From contig JAUIET010000002.1 in the NCBI GenBank assembly GCA_030429735.1, positions 542,414 through 606,413 on the forward strand: a stretch of 64,000 nucleotides of DNA. Direction: 5' to 3'. Under the pieces are notes generated by a model that ran no database searches, was not told the DNA's origin, and was given only the letters and a program-made list of their open reading frames with translations. This DNA comes from Gammaproteobacteria bacterium. Its GTDB lineage: Bacteria; Pseudomonadota; Gammaproteobacteria; Pseudomonadales; JAUIET01. Below are positions 35,816-44,260 of this stretch, in pieces; positions within the stretch are counted from its first letter, which is position 1, and each line of letters starts with the position of its first letter. The position numbers were made by a program, and so were the translations under genes.

Positions 35816-37693
35816 CTAGGCCGGTTCGCTGACCTTTTTGGGGCTTGCTTTTTTGCTGCTTGTGGTTCGCTTTGCGGACTCAGGTATCCTGATGTTCCGC
35901 AATGATCGCGAACCGGTTTTGGCCTTGGTTGGCGACTTTGGTCTGGCATTTACGGCGGGTCGTTTCTTGGCCGATGCCTTTTTACTCGCTGCAGATTTTT
36001 TCTTCGCCGAAGCCTTCTTCCTTGTTGAAGGCTTTTTACGGGCTGAAGTCTTTTTAGCAGCTGAAGGCTCTTTATTTGCTGAAGGCTCTGCCTCAACCTT
36101 AGCCTGGGTCTTCACCGTTGTTTTTGCTGCTTCGGTCTTCTTTGCTGCTTTAGCCGTCGACTTGTCCGATTGAGCTGTTTGTTTCCTTGCCCGCTTCGAT
36201 CCCTTGGCGTTACTTTCCTGTTTCGCTTTTGCCGGTGTTTTTACCGGCGCTTGTGCAGAGCTTGGTCGCGCTGCGGTACCGGTGGCAGCAAGATACATTT
36301 CTTCAAACGAATGTTGGAGGCATTGTGCGTAATATTCGGGGTCGGGCATCGCGCCTCGGTCGCCAAGAATTGTAATGGTGACTTTGCCATTGCTGCTGAA
36401 AATCGTATGGAACAGACCGCATCCAGGTGTTAGCAAACCCAGTCCGTGGTAGCGCACCATTTCGGCGCCCGCGCAGTACAACGGAAAATTAGGTCCGGGT
36501 ACATTGGTGACCACGGTGCTGATGTTCATGGGTATAAAACGGCTCAACTGGTTCTTGGCCCAAAAGCTGGCGATCGATTTGGAGAACGCCGGGGAGAAAA
36601 AGCCTGCTACGCGCATGGCCTCTACCAGAGGGCTGGATTCGCTGGCTTCCTTGGCTAATTGGGCGCTTTCTCTAACAGCTTTTACACGTTCCAGCGGGTC
36701 TGCAATATTGGTGTGCAGTTCGGTGAACATTGACCCTACCTGGTTATTCTCGTCGTTCTGCTCGCGACGTGTGCGCATATTCATCGGGATGGACGCAGCC
36801 AGCGACTCATCGGGCAGCTCGCCATGCCTGTCCAGATAGCGGCGCAAGGCGCCACCGACAATGGCCAGCGCCACGTCATTGATTGTAGCGCCACACGCAT
36901 TTTTGATCTCTTTGAAGTGCGCTAATTCAAATACTGCTGCTTCAGCCACGCGATGTGGGCCAACTTTGCGGTTAAAACGGGTTTTTGGCGCGGCAATGTC
37001 GGGTGAAGGTACGTCTTCTTTTGCGACGGCCAGACCGTACTTGGCAAGCTCGACGGCCGTACTGCCGATACTCCGTAGCATGCCAACAGAATTCGTCGTA
37101 CGATTGAGCAGGGCTCTGGCCAACAACTCCCCATCAGAAGGTTGTCGGTCAACGATGATGGTCTGCTGCGACTCGTTGTTGTCATAGCTTGGGTTGGGTT
37201 CCAAGTCGTGCAGCGCAGACATAAATGATGCTCCGCCGGCACCATCCACCAGCGAGTGATGCATTTTGGTGTACATCGCAAATGCGCCTTCCGGAAGCCC
37301 GTCAATATTATCGAGACCTTCGATAATATAGGCCTCCCATAAAGGACGCGACATATCCAGGGAACGGGCATGCAATCGTGCCGCTTGTATCCATAGCTGG
37401 CGCCAGTCACCCGGCTTGGGCAGTGAGATGTGACGAATGTGGAATTCAACGTCGAAGTTCTTGTCTTCAACCCAGTAAGGCCGGTCGATGTCGCCAGGTA
37501 CTTGTACCAGGCGGGTGCGAAACAGCGGTAATTTATTCAGCCTTTGCTCGAAGCTGGTTAACACTTCTTTGAACCGCACAAATCCGCCCGGGGCCGTAGA
37601 TGGGTCATAGATTCCCAAACCACCTACGTGTTGCGGTGTTGCGCTGTTTTCAAGGTTGATGAACGCTGAATCCAGCGTACCAAGTTGCTTCAT
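35816..37693 (-). CDS. Wax ester synthase/diacylglycerol acyltransferase with histone H1-like C-terminal tail
   Basis: Bifunctional WS/DGAT enzyme that esterifies fatty alcohols or diacylglycerol with acyl-CoA to form storage lipid. The product is 625 residues from ATG 37693 (MKQLGTLDSAF, the family start; a TTG at 37705 is the alternative). The active site is HHSLVDG at 145-151. The enzyme body ends near residue 470. The last 150 residues are an Ala/Lys/Ser/Pro-rich tail with repeats such as ARKKPSTRKKASAKKKSA, as in histone H1 or AlgP-type proteins. Such a tail is not normal for the family, whose members usually end near 460-480 residues. Confidence 0.92.
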   Translation of the reverse strand: MKQLGTLDSAFINLENSATPQHVGGLGIYDPSTAPGGFVRFKEVLTSFEQRLNKLPLFRTRLVQVPGDIDRPYWVEDKNFDVEFHIRHISLPKPGDWRQLWIQAARLHARSLDMSRPLWEAYIIEGLDNIDGLPEGAFAMYTKMHHSLVDGAGGASFMSALHDLEPNPSYDNNESQQTIIVDRQPSDGELLARALLNRTTNSVGMLRSIGSTAVELAKYGLAVAKEDVPSPDIAAPKTRFNRKVGPHRVAEAAVFELAHFKEIKNACGATINDVALAIVGGALRRYLDRHGELPDESLAASIPMNMRTRREQNDENNQVGSMFTELHTNIADPLERVKAVRESAQLAKEASESSPLVEAMRVAGFFSPAFSKSIASFWAKNQLSRFIPMNISTVVTNVPGPNFPLYCAGAEMVRYHGLGLLTPGCGLFHTIFSSNGKVTITILGDRGAMPDPEYYAQCLQHSFEEMYLAATGTAARPSSAQAPVKTPAKAKQESNAKGSKRARKQTAQSDKSTAKAAKKTEAAKTTVKTQAKVEAEPSANKEPSAAKKTSARKKPSTRKKASAKKKSAASKKASAKKRPAVNARPKSPTKAKTGSRSLRNIRIPESAKRTTSSKKASPKKVSEPA

Positions 37694-37743
37694 GCCGACT
37701 ACCAATGTTTAGCTGAACTAACGGCCTGTAATAATAACACACG

Positions 37744-37771
37744 CAAAAAAAAGCCCTGCCGAAGCAGGGCA
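37744..37771 (-). terminator. Intrinsic terminator of the PEP-CTERM-like gene
   Basis: GCCCTGC (37754-37760), loop CGAA, GCAGGGC (37765-37771), next to a run of A on the + strand (37745-37753), which reads as a T-run on the minus strand. It lies 52 bp beyond the stop of the small exported protein gene and separates it from the WS/DGAT gene. Confidence 0.88.
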
Positions 37772-37822
37772 AGAACCAACTGGTATAGACATCGCTCGGC
37801 GCGAGGTCCAAAAATGGCTAAC

Positions 37823-38068
37823 TCAATCGCGCACCTTGCGCCGCACCAGGCCTAGTGCAATCAACCCCAGTGCCAGCAATGCAAGAGTGCTGGGTTCCAG
37901 ATCATCTCTACTCGGGGTGGGTGAGGGTGTTGTGTTCGGAGCTTCCTGTTTCGTGCTCAAATGCTTTTCGCCGGTCGAAGGTGTAACACTCGCGGCATTG
38001 TCAGCAGCCAGTGCTGCAGGCGTTGCCAAGGCGATGCCAAGCACAAGCAGAAGTGCGGTGCGCTTCAT
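37823..38068 (-). CDS. Small PEP-CTERM-type sorted protein
   Basis: Exported protein of 81 residues from ATG 38068 (MKRTALLLVLGIALATPAAL signal; an upstream start at 38116 adds 16 residues before the signal and is unlikely). The mature part is a Thr/Ser/Pro-rich linker. The C-terminus is DDLEPSTLALLALGLIALGL followed by VRRKVRD, that is, a LEPST motif, a hydrophobic helix and a basic tail, which is the layout of PEP-CTERM exosortase substrates. No exosortase is in this window. Between signal and sorting segment only about 30 residues remain, so it may be a short glycosylated surface protein. Confidence 0.78.
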   Translation of the reverse strand: MKRTALLLVLGIALATPAALAADNAASVTPSTGEKHLSTKQEAPNTTPSPTPSRDDLEPSTLALLALGLIALGLVRRKVRD

Positions 38069-38327
38069 AAAGGCCCCGCGTCTGGCTGGATGTTGATGAT
38101 TCCGTTGCTTGCTCATTGTCCTGCACTACTGCTTGCGACCGTTCACCGGGGATTGGTGTATTGATCATTTATTAAACAGTTTGCAGGTGTCGTGCCAGGT
38201 TTTGTAAGTGGTTGATCTTTAAAAGTAAAAGGTGGTTAATTAATGAGCGGTGAGGCCTTGGTGTTAACTATTTCGACACAATTTGTGGCCGGAGGCTACC
38301 GTTTGTCGCGGGTATGATTGTCGAGCC

Positions 38328-39644
38328 TTACGCTTTCACCAGCGAGTCAATCCACTGTTGAAACTGTGTTCTGGCTTGCGCTTTGCGCGTTGGTATGTGC
38401 TCCGTTGGATGGCCTTCCACGGCTGCGACATCCTCCAGTAGCAGGCGGGCCACAGATTGCTTATGCACTTCATCCGCGCCATCGGCAATTCGCAAGGCTC
38501 TGGCGCTTCTGTACATTGCTTCAAGCGGCATGTCCGTTGAATAGCCCAAGGCTCCGTGCAATTGGATGGCGCGGTCAATGACGTTCAACAATATGTTGGG
38601 TACTGAAAACTTGGCTGCGGCGATCTCGAGGCGCGCCGCTTTGCTGAATGGGCCCTGGGTATCCATGGTCCAGGCCGATTTCATTACCAGTAACCTTGCC
38701 ATGGATATCTGAGCATAGCTTTCCGCGACCGAGGCTTGCACCATTTGCTGTTTGGCCAGTGGTCTGCCGCGGGTATGGCGTGAGGCGGCTCGCTCCAGCA
38801 ACATTTCAAACGCGCGGTTGCATTGGCCAATCATTCGCATTGAATGGTGGATGCGGCCACCACCAAGGCGTTTTTGCGCCAATACAAAGCCGTCACCGGG
38901 TTCACCAATCATATGATCAAGCGGCACCCTGCAATTCTCAAACAGCACTTCGGAGTGGCCGCCAATTCTGTCCATCAGCAAGCCTTGGTCAGCATGATAT
39001 GGGTGGTGCATGGTGCCAACGTCACGCACAACACGCATCCCCGGCGTATCCTTGGGCACAACAATCATGGATGCGCGTTTGTGCGGTGGCGCATCGGCAT
39101 CAGTTACTGCCATTAACAGCGTAAAGTCGGAGACACTGGCGTTGGACGAAAACCATTTATGGCCGTTGATACACCAGTGATCGCCATCGCGCTCACAGCG
39201 CGTGCGAATACCGGTCGGGTCAGAACCGGAGGTATCGGGTTCGGTTAACGCAAACGTACTGCGTACTTTGCCAGCCATCAAAGGATAGAGCCAACGTTCT
39301 CTTTGTGCTTCCGTGGCGCCCACCGCGAGCAATTCCGCGTTGCCTGAATCGGGGCCCTGACATCCGAATATTTCGGGTGCCAGTTCAGTTCGGCCCAGTA
39401 TTTCATGCATCAGCGCCAGTCGCACCTGACCAAAGCCTTGCCCTCCGTGTTCCGGTTCCAGATGCGCGGCCCACAAGCCCCTGTCTTTCACCTGCTGTTT
39501 TAACGGTGCCCATAGCGTATCAAGCTGGGCCTGGTTCAATCCTTCATAGAGCAGCTCGAGAGGAATCAAGGTGTCGTTGACAAACTCAAGCATCCAGTCG
39601 AGCTGATGTTGAAAATCGGCAGGTGTAGAAAAATCCCAACTCAT
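38328..39644 (-). CDS. Acyl-CoA dehydrogenase (ACAD10/11-like)
   Basis: FAD-dependent acyl-CoA dehydrogenase of 438 residues from ATG 39644 (MSWDFSTPADF); an upstream start at 39713 adds 23 unlikely residues. The flavin-binding segments FALTEPDTSGSDPTGIRT and WCINGHKWFSSNAS, the RIHHSMRMIGQCNRAFEML block and the C-terminal QLHGALGYSTDMPLEAMYR are all present. It is most like the long-chain/ACAD11 branch. A single gene, divergent from the VanZ-like gene. It probably acts on branched or long acyl-CoA. Confidence 0.92.
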   Translation of the reverse strand: MSWDFSTPADFQHQLDWMLEFVNDTLIPLELLYEGLNQAQLDTLWAPLKQQVKDRGLWAAHLEPEHGGQGFGQVRLALMHEILGRTELAPEIFGCQGPDSGNAELLAVGATEAQRERWLYPLMAGKVRSTFALTEPDTSGSDPTGIRTRCERDGDHWCINGHKWFSSNASVSDFTLLMAVTDADAPPHKRASMIVVPKDTPGMRVVRDVGTMHHPYHADQGLLMDRIGGHSEVLFENCRVPLDHMIGEPGDGFVLAQKRLGGGRIHHSMRMIGQCNRAFEMLLERAASRHTRGRPLAKQQMVQASVAESYAQISMARLLVMKSAWTMDTQGPFSKAARLEIAAAKFSVPNILLNVIDRAIQLHGALGYSTDMPLEAMYRSARALRIADGADEVHKQSVARLLLEDVAAVEGHPTEHIPTRKAQARTQFQQWIDSLVKA

Positions 39645-39756
39645 GTTTATAGACTCTCGGTAAGCCGGCAGGGTGACTTCGCGATCGGCGTTGATGTGCC
39701 GTTGATGTGCCACGCTGTGCTAGTCTATTAGCAACACTTGGAAACAACATTACTTT

Positions 39757-40134
39757 ATGGTTACGCGTTCAATCACGCTGCATCTTCAAACACCTGCGTT
39801 ATCAACTGCGCTAAAACTACTCTTCGTGCTGCTGCTCGCCTTCGAGATTTACGCGAGCCTGGCGCCAATAGACGATTCAGGCGTTGATCTGCCACATATC
39901 GACAAACTTGCCCATTTTTTTATGCATTGGGTGAACGTCTGTTTCGCAGCAGTTGCCTTTATCAAACAGCGAAGCTTTATGATTGCGGCGATAGTGCTGT
40001 TTTTCCTGGGCCCGGCCATCGAGTTAATGCAGGGTACATTGCCGCATCGTGACGCGTCGCTGGCCGATCAGCTGGCAAATACTCTGGGTTTTCTGGCAGG
40101 TTGGCTGACAGCCAGGTATTTCCTGCGCAGTTAA
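39757..40134 (+). CDS. VanZ-like family membrane protein
   Basis: Small membrane protein of 125 residues with four hydrophobic segments. The VanZ-like motif PHIDKLAHFFMHWVNVCFA (Asp/Lys/His in helix 2) and the later GPAIELMQGTLPHRDASLAD-type segment are clear. VanZ-like proteins are found beside polysaccharide and envelope loci; function here is unknown. It converges with the glycosyltransferase-like gene (45 bp between). Confidence 0.88.
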   Translation: MVTRSITLHLQTPALSTALKLLFVLLLAFEIYASLAPIDDSGVDLPHIDKLAHFFMHWVNVCFAAVAFIKQRSFMIAAIVLFFLGPAIELMQGTLPHRDASLADQLANTLGFLAGWLTARYFLRS

Positions 40135-40179
40135 ATGCACAGATGCAGCCATACCATGATTACCGGCTTTGGTTCAGGT

Positions 40180-42579
40180 CTATTGCGCGAGCGATTCGCC
40201 AACCAATAACTTGCTTACTTCAACTTCAAGCTCTTCCAACGGGTTTAGTTTATTAACACGCTCGCTAAGAAAACGATTAACCCTGGCCAGTATCGGTTGC
40301 TGGTCACCCACACAGCGAACAACAAATTCATGCCAGTCATCGGGCTGGTTTAGCATATCCAGACCGGCGTACATATCCAGCGATCCAAGTGAATGCGCGA
40401 CGACAGCAACCGGCACACTGGCGATGGCCGCGTCGATGGCAATGGTTGAAGGCGTTGTGATTACTGCGTCAACGAAGCGAACCAACTGAGTTCCAGATAG
40501 TTGCCGCCAGTCCTGGTCAGTGTTGTCTATGACAAAAATGTTGTCAGGCAAGTTGTAGGGTACGCTGTCGGATAAAGCGAACCATTGTCCCGCGGGGTGC
40601 GGTTTTACCAGGAAACCGCAATCGCTGTTGCGCTGAGCGGTGCTGATCAGGTTCTGCAAAAACTGGCTGCGGTAGTAGTCGCTGTAGCGTTCCCAATGCA
40701 GGTTCTCAAACACGCCGACAATACGGTTGTAAGGTATCTTCCTGCGCATGAAAGAAGGCAGCGTCTGCGGTTCTGTACTTCGAAATATTCCGATTGGAAG
40801 GCACTTTTCGCGCGTGTCATGACTGACGTTTGCCATTGTATTGGGTAGCTCATTCCAAATGACGATTTTCTTTGATGCGAATTTAACCGCTTTGTTTTCA
40901 CCAAAGTACGTCAGGCCTTCGTTTTCAAGGCCGTGCTGAAATGTCACCGCTGGAATACCCATTTTTGCCGCTTCCGTGGCCAGGTGGTGAGCAACTCTGT
41001 GGGGACCAAGATTTGTTTCGGATGCCAGAAACACAAGATCTGCGCCGTCGATAGACGAAGCCTTATCAGACAGCAGATCTTCCCGTTCTCTGATAATGGG
41101 CATAATTCCGCATTTATTGAAATAGGTTTCGGGCGACTCCGGTTGAGACATCAACCAGTTGGATGCAATTACTCGCACTCGCCAATCTTCCCTCCTAACA
41201 AAGTGATCGAGTACGGGCTTGAGTACTTCAACGTCCTGCAAAAGGTCGAACAGGAACAGCAAGCAAGGTTTACTGCGGAGGTCATTGGCTTCAAGATCTT
41301 CGATGATTGTTGACAACTGTGCGCCAATACGTCGCATGGAAAATTCACTCTCCAGCACTTTTTCTGCCTGCGCCAGGTCTGTCTGCGTTTTGTTCTCCAA
41401 TAGATAGCGCTTAAGGCCTTGGTAGACATCATCGCAGGCAACACAATCACGCAGCAGTTCCAGTCCTGCGAAGTCTTCTGCTACTACGGGTACACCCTGA
41501 GAAAGTGCCAGTATCACGCGGTTCGCTGATTTGGTGCGTGAGAAGCTGTCGTTGGAGTTCGGCAGTATCACCAGGTCTGCGGATCTGAGATGGTCAAATA
41601 TACCCACCGGGTCCCACTCTGCGTACCGGCTGGGTATAGGTAACCTTCGAATATACTCAACAAACTTTGGTTGATTGTTGCTGACGATCAACAACTCAAT
41701 AGGCTGCTGCTCATTGATTCGCAGCAGCTCGTTGGCAAAGCGAAGCACCGTTGGAATACCGTAATTGCCGTGGGCTTGCCCAGCGTTGCCAAACCAGAGT
41801 ACAGTTTTTCGCTGTGAGTCAGACCTACTGGCCACGCACTTTCTATCCAGTCTGGGCCAGCTCGGTCTGCGCCAGTACAAACTGCCGGGCAAGGAACGAA
41901 AGCAACGCGCAAAGCGCGCTCGTATGGCGGCTCTATTCGAATTGAACTCATTGGAAATTGCGGTTTTCAGTAAACGCATGACGCGCTCGCAATGCGCGTT
42001 CAGCGGTTTTGGTAAGCAATCGCTGAGCTTACGGCCGCTGATATTGAGACGCATATGTCGAGGACGCTGGGCGATCGTGCAGTTGGGTGTGAGCTGCACA
42101 CGACCACCATTGCTTCCCAGTGTTTTGAGAAGCGATCGAACATCCTGCTCGCGTTCCACGCAATCAGGTACCACGTGGATGCGTAGCTCAGTATCAGCAA
42201 GCTGTTGGCGAACAACTTCGCCGAGTGCGTGCGTGGGCACCAGTATGCAGTTTGCGATTTGCGCCATGGCCCGGAAGCAGGCGACTGTCAGCAGGCCGTT
42301 GGTTCCACCAAGGTAATTCGGAACGAAGATGTTATCGCAAACGTCAAGAACAACAGGTATGTCGTTATTGTGCGCACGCCATGCCAAATCAAGCGATTTC
42401 TGATTGAATGATTTGGAAAAAACCAGGCCGTGAGTGGAACGATCAAGCGGTACCTGGTCAGGATCATCAGTGATTAAGCAATTGTGACCCAGTGCCGACA
42501 GCGCCATTGATGGCCAGATGCTTCGATAGCGAAAACTGGCCGTGCGCGGTTCTACCACGTTTACAAAATTAACCCACAT
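40180..42579 (-). CDS. Large two-module glycosyltransferase-like protein
   Basis: Cytoplasmic or membrane-associated protein of 799 residues. Residues about 1-410 look like a GT-B glycosyltransferase: VFSKSFNQKSLDLAWRAHN, DIPVVLDVCDNIFVP, VLWFGNAGQAHGNYGIP and ANRVILALSQGVPVVA. Residues about 440-790 resemble the CDP-glycerol glycerophosphotransferase/capsule-transferase type of GT-B fold: AVTFQHGLENEGLTYFG, CGFLVKPHPAGQW and AVITTPSTIAIDAAIASVP. This fused arrangement suggests synthesis of a phosphopolymer or surface polysaccharide. Both halves are assigned by motif appearance only, so substrate and even chemistry are open. No polymer export genes are adjacent. Confidence 0.7.
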   Translation of the reverse strand: MWVNFVNVVEPRTASFRYRSIWPSMALSALGHNCLITDDPDQVPLDRSTHGLVFSKSFNQKSLDLAWRAHNNDIPVVLDVCDNIFVPNYLGGTNGLLTVACFRAMAQIANCILVPTHALGEVVRQQLADTELRIHVVPDCVEREQDVRSLLKTLGSNGGRVQLTPNCTIAQRPRHMRLNISGRKLSDCLPKPLNAHCERVMRLLKTAISNEFNSNRAAIRARFARCFRSLPGSLYWRRPSWPRLDRKCVASRSDSQRKTVLWFGNAGQAHGNYGIPTVLRFANELLRINEQQPIELLIVSNNQPKFVEYIRRLPIPSRYAEWDPVGIFDHLRSADLVILPNSNDSFSRTKSANRVILALSQGVPVVAEDFAGLELLRDCVACDDVYQGLKRYLLENKTQTDLAQAEKVLESEFSMRRIGAQLSTIIEDLEANDLRSKPCLLFLFDLLQDVEVLKPVLDHFVRREDWRVRVIASNWLMSQPESPETYFNKCGIMPIIREREDLLSDKASSIDGADLVFLASETNLGPHRVAHHLATEAAKMGIPAVTFQHGLENEGLTYFGENKAVKFASKKIVIWNELPNTMANVSHDTREKCLPIGIFRSTEPQTLPSFMRRKIPYNRIVGVFENLHWERYSDYYRSQFLQNLISTAQRNSDCGFLVKPHPAGQWFALSDSVPYNLPDNIFVIDNTDQDWRQLSGTQLVRFVDAVITTPSTIAIDAAIASVPVAVVAHSLGSLDMYAGLDMLNQPDDWHEFVVRCVGDQQPILARVNRFLSERVNKLNPLEELEVEVSKLLVGESLAQ

Positions 42580-42899
42580 TCTTAAGCAGCTTCCATGTGC
42601 TTTAGTTGCCCGGAGGCACGCGTATCCTTACTTCCTAATGGTAGCTGCTTTTCCAGCCATTCCAAGATAAACGGTAGCGATTTCTGGAAATTGACGCTGC
42701 CGGTAGACGACGCCGTGGAAATCGCACGCCCTTCCGTCCGAATAGTCCGCTAAATACGTCACACGTCGGTTAACAAATAGACAGTATTCTGCCGCTTTGG
42801 TACCTTGGGGCTCTGCTAGTTCGACACATTCTAGCCGGATCAAAATCCCATTTTAGCCATAGATGAGGCGGCCCCTGATATTGCCGCGTGGTAGACTAT
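42580..42899. other. 320-bp intergenic stretch with a doubtful 71-codon frame
   Basis: This gap separates the divergent glycosyltransferase-like and beta-helix genes, so both promoters must lie here. On the minus strand a frame from TTG 42843 to 42628 encodes 71 residues (IRLECVELAEPQGTKAAEY at the start), which I do not recognise. It has no clear ribosome site. No terminator, tRNA or repeat was seen. It may be non-coding leader or the remnant of a gene. Confidence 0.4.
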
Positions 42900-44159
42900 A
42901 TGTTGAAAACTAACGATATAAATAAGCTGCGAGATTGTCAGCATCACTGGATAGTGATGTCTTACATGGCCTGTTTGCTGTTCGCTCTACTGCTGTTTTC
43001 TGGTCAAGCGATGTCGATGACGCCCGAATTGTACGGTGCCGTTGCGGATGACGGCATAGACGACACTGCCGCGCTACAGGCAGCGATAGATAATCACGAT
43101 GATGTTTTTCTAAGTGGTAGCTATCAGATTTCCAGTAAGATCAGGCTGCGTTCAAACCTGCATCTTTATTCCAATGGGGTGGGAGGCTTGCACCTCACGT
43201 CAAGCGGTGGCTTCGATAACCGTTCGTCCGACATAGAATTCGCAGATAACGCAATTGCACTGTCTGGCGAAAATATCGAAAACGTAAGGCTGCGAAATTT
43301 TGTGGTTACCAAAGATTTCCTGGACGGCTCAAACGTCAGCGCCGTTCGAATTAGGGGTGGTCAGAACATAGTCATCAACGGTTTGGATATTTCAGGCTTC
43401 TCAAATGGTCTGGTAATTGCCATCGATTCCGTCCAATGGGCTTCGATAGAATCAAACTGGGTGCACGGCAGTTTTACCAGCAGCGAAATTCAGCATACGG
43501 CCATTGCTATTGATTCTTCCCGTCTGATACGCAACGGTGAGATCATCAATTCAAGTGCGGTCATGGTGCAAAACAATTTTGTATTTGGTTTGCAGGTCTC
43601 GCAAACTCTACGCAACAGGCATCGTGTTGAAACCGATGGGATTAACATCGCGGGGCCTGAAGCCCACGACATCTGGTTAGTGAACAATGCGATTGCTCGA
43701 GTCGGTGAGGGAATAGACAGCTTCGGACAGCGCGTATCCGTGCGGCGCAATGTGTTGTTTGATAATTATATCTTTGGAATCAAGCTGGTTCATGGCGCTT
43801 CACATAACGTGGTCAAAGACAACGATGTTGTGCGTGCCGCCAAGGCTGGTATCGTGCTCGCCGGTTCCACCTCGGTTGATCGTGATACTGCCTCTAATGC
43901 AGTGACGCAAAACAGCATCCGAGCGGTGGGCCAAAACTCAGAAATCAATTGGCGACCGCAAGTCACGGCCGGAATATCATTGGAATCAAACGGTGGAACG
44001 AGAGGCAACGTTGTGGGTAATCTGATCAGCGAAAACCTGATTGCCAACAACGCACAGACCGATTTTGGCGTGCATTGTGACGTACCTTACTCCAATCAAA
44101 TCAGCAATATCGATATTCAAGACCAACCGATCCGGGAAGGGGTGCTCAGCTGCCCCTAG
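42900..44159 (+). CDS. Right-handed beta-helix (pectate lyase-like) exported protein
   Basis: Exported protein of 419 residues with a hydrophobic signal segment near residues 20-40 (ACLLFALLLFSGQAMS). The mature start GAVADDGIDDTAALQ is the N-terminal cap motif of pectate lyase-like/tailspike beta-helices. The following region has NosD/PbH1-type coils: IENVRLRNFVVTKDF, NIVINGLDISGF, VSVRRNVLFDN and HNVVKDNDVV. It probably cuts, binds or epimerises a polysaccharide outside the cell. The stop TAG (44157-44159) comes from a mobile-element end, so the C-terminus may be truncated. A GTG start at 42888 is the alternative. Confidence 0.82.
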   Translation: MLKTNDINKLRDCQHHWIVMSYMACLLFALLLFSGQAMSMTPELYGAVADDGIDDTAALQAAIDNHDDVFLSGSYQISSKIRLRSNLHLYSNGVGGLHLTSSGGFDNRSSDIEFADNAIALSGENIENVRLRNFVVTKDFLDGSNVSAVRIRGGQNIVINGLDISGFSNGLVIAIDSVQWASIESNWVHGSFTSSEIQHTAIAIDSSRLIRNGEIINSSAVMVQNNFVFGLQVSQTLRNRHRVETDGINIAGPEAHDIWLVNNAIARVGEGIDSFGQRVSVRRNVLFDNYIFGIKLVHGASHNVVKDNDVVRAAKAGIVLAGSTSVDRDTASNAVTQNSIRAVGQNSEINWRPQVTAGISLESNGGTRGNVVGNLISENLIANNAQTDFGVHCDVPYSNQISNIDIQDQPIREGVLSCP

Positions 44160-44186
44160 TGTCCCTTAACATAAGTTCGCACCATT
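44156..44186 (+). repeat. Solo terminal repeat of the 306-bp element family
   Basis: 31 bp identical, apart from one base (44180), to the left end of the element at 35481, including the CTAG border. No matching right end is found downstream before the AtuA gene, so this is a solo end or the remains of a decayed copy. It supplies the stop codon of the beta-helix gene. Confidence 0.8.
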
Positions 44187-44260
44187 CTGTTAACATCACT
44201 GCATGGCTGATGGTCGCTTATTAGGCGGCGTGGTTCCAACCACAGTGAATAGAGACGCAG

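Noticed and set aside
35553-35819. Open frame inside the 306-bp element
   Set aside because: It runs through the inverted repeats, has no recognisable product or ribosome site, and ends over the WS/DGAT 3' end; it is a by-product of repeat sequence.
35838-36173. Hydrophobic plus-strand frame opposite the WS/DGAT tail
   Set aside because: The Phe/Leu/Ala-rich translation is the complement of Lys/Ala repeat codons, not a real membrane protein.
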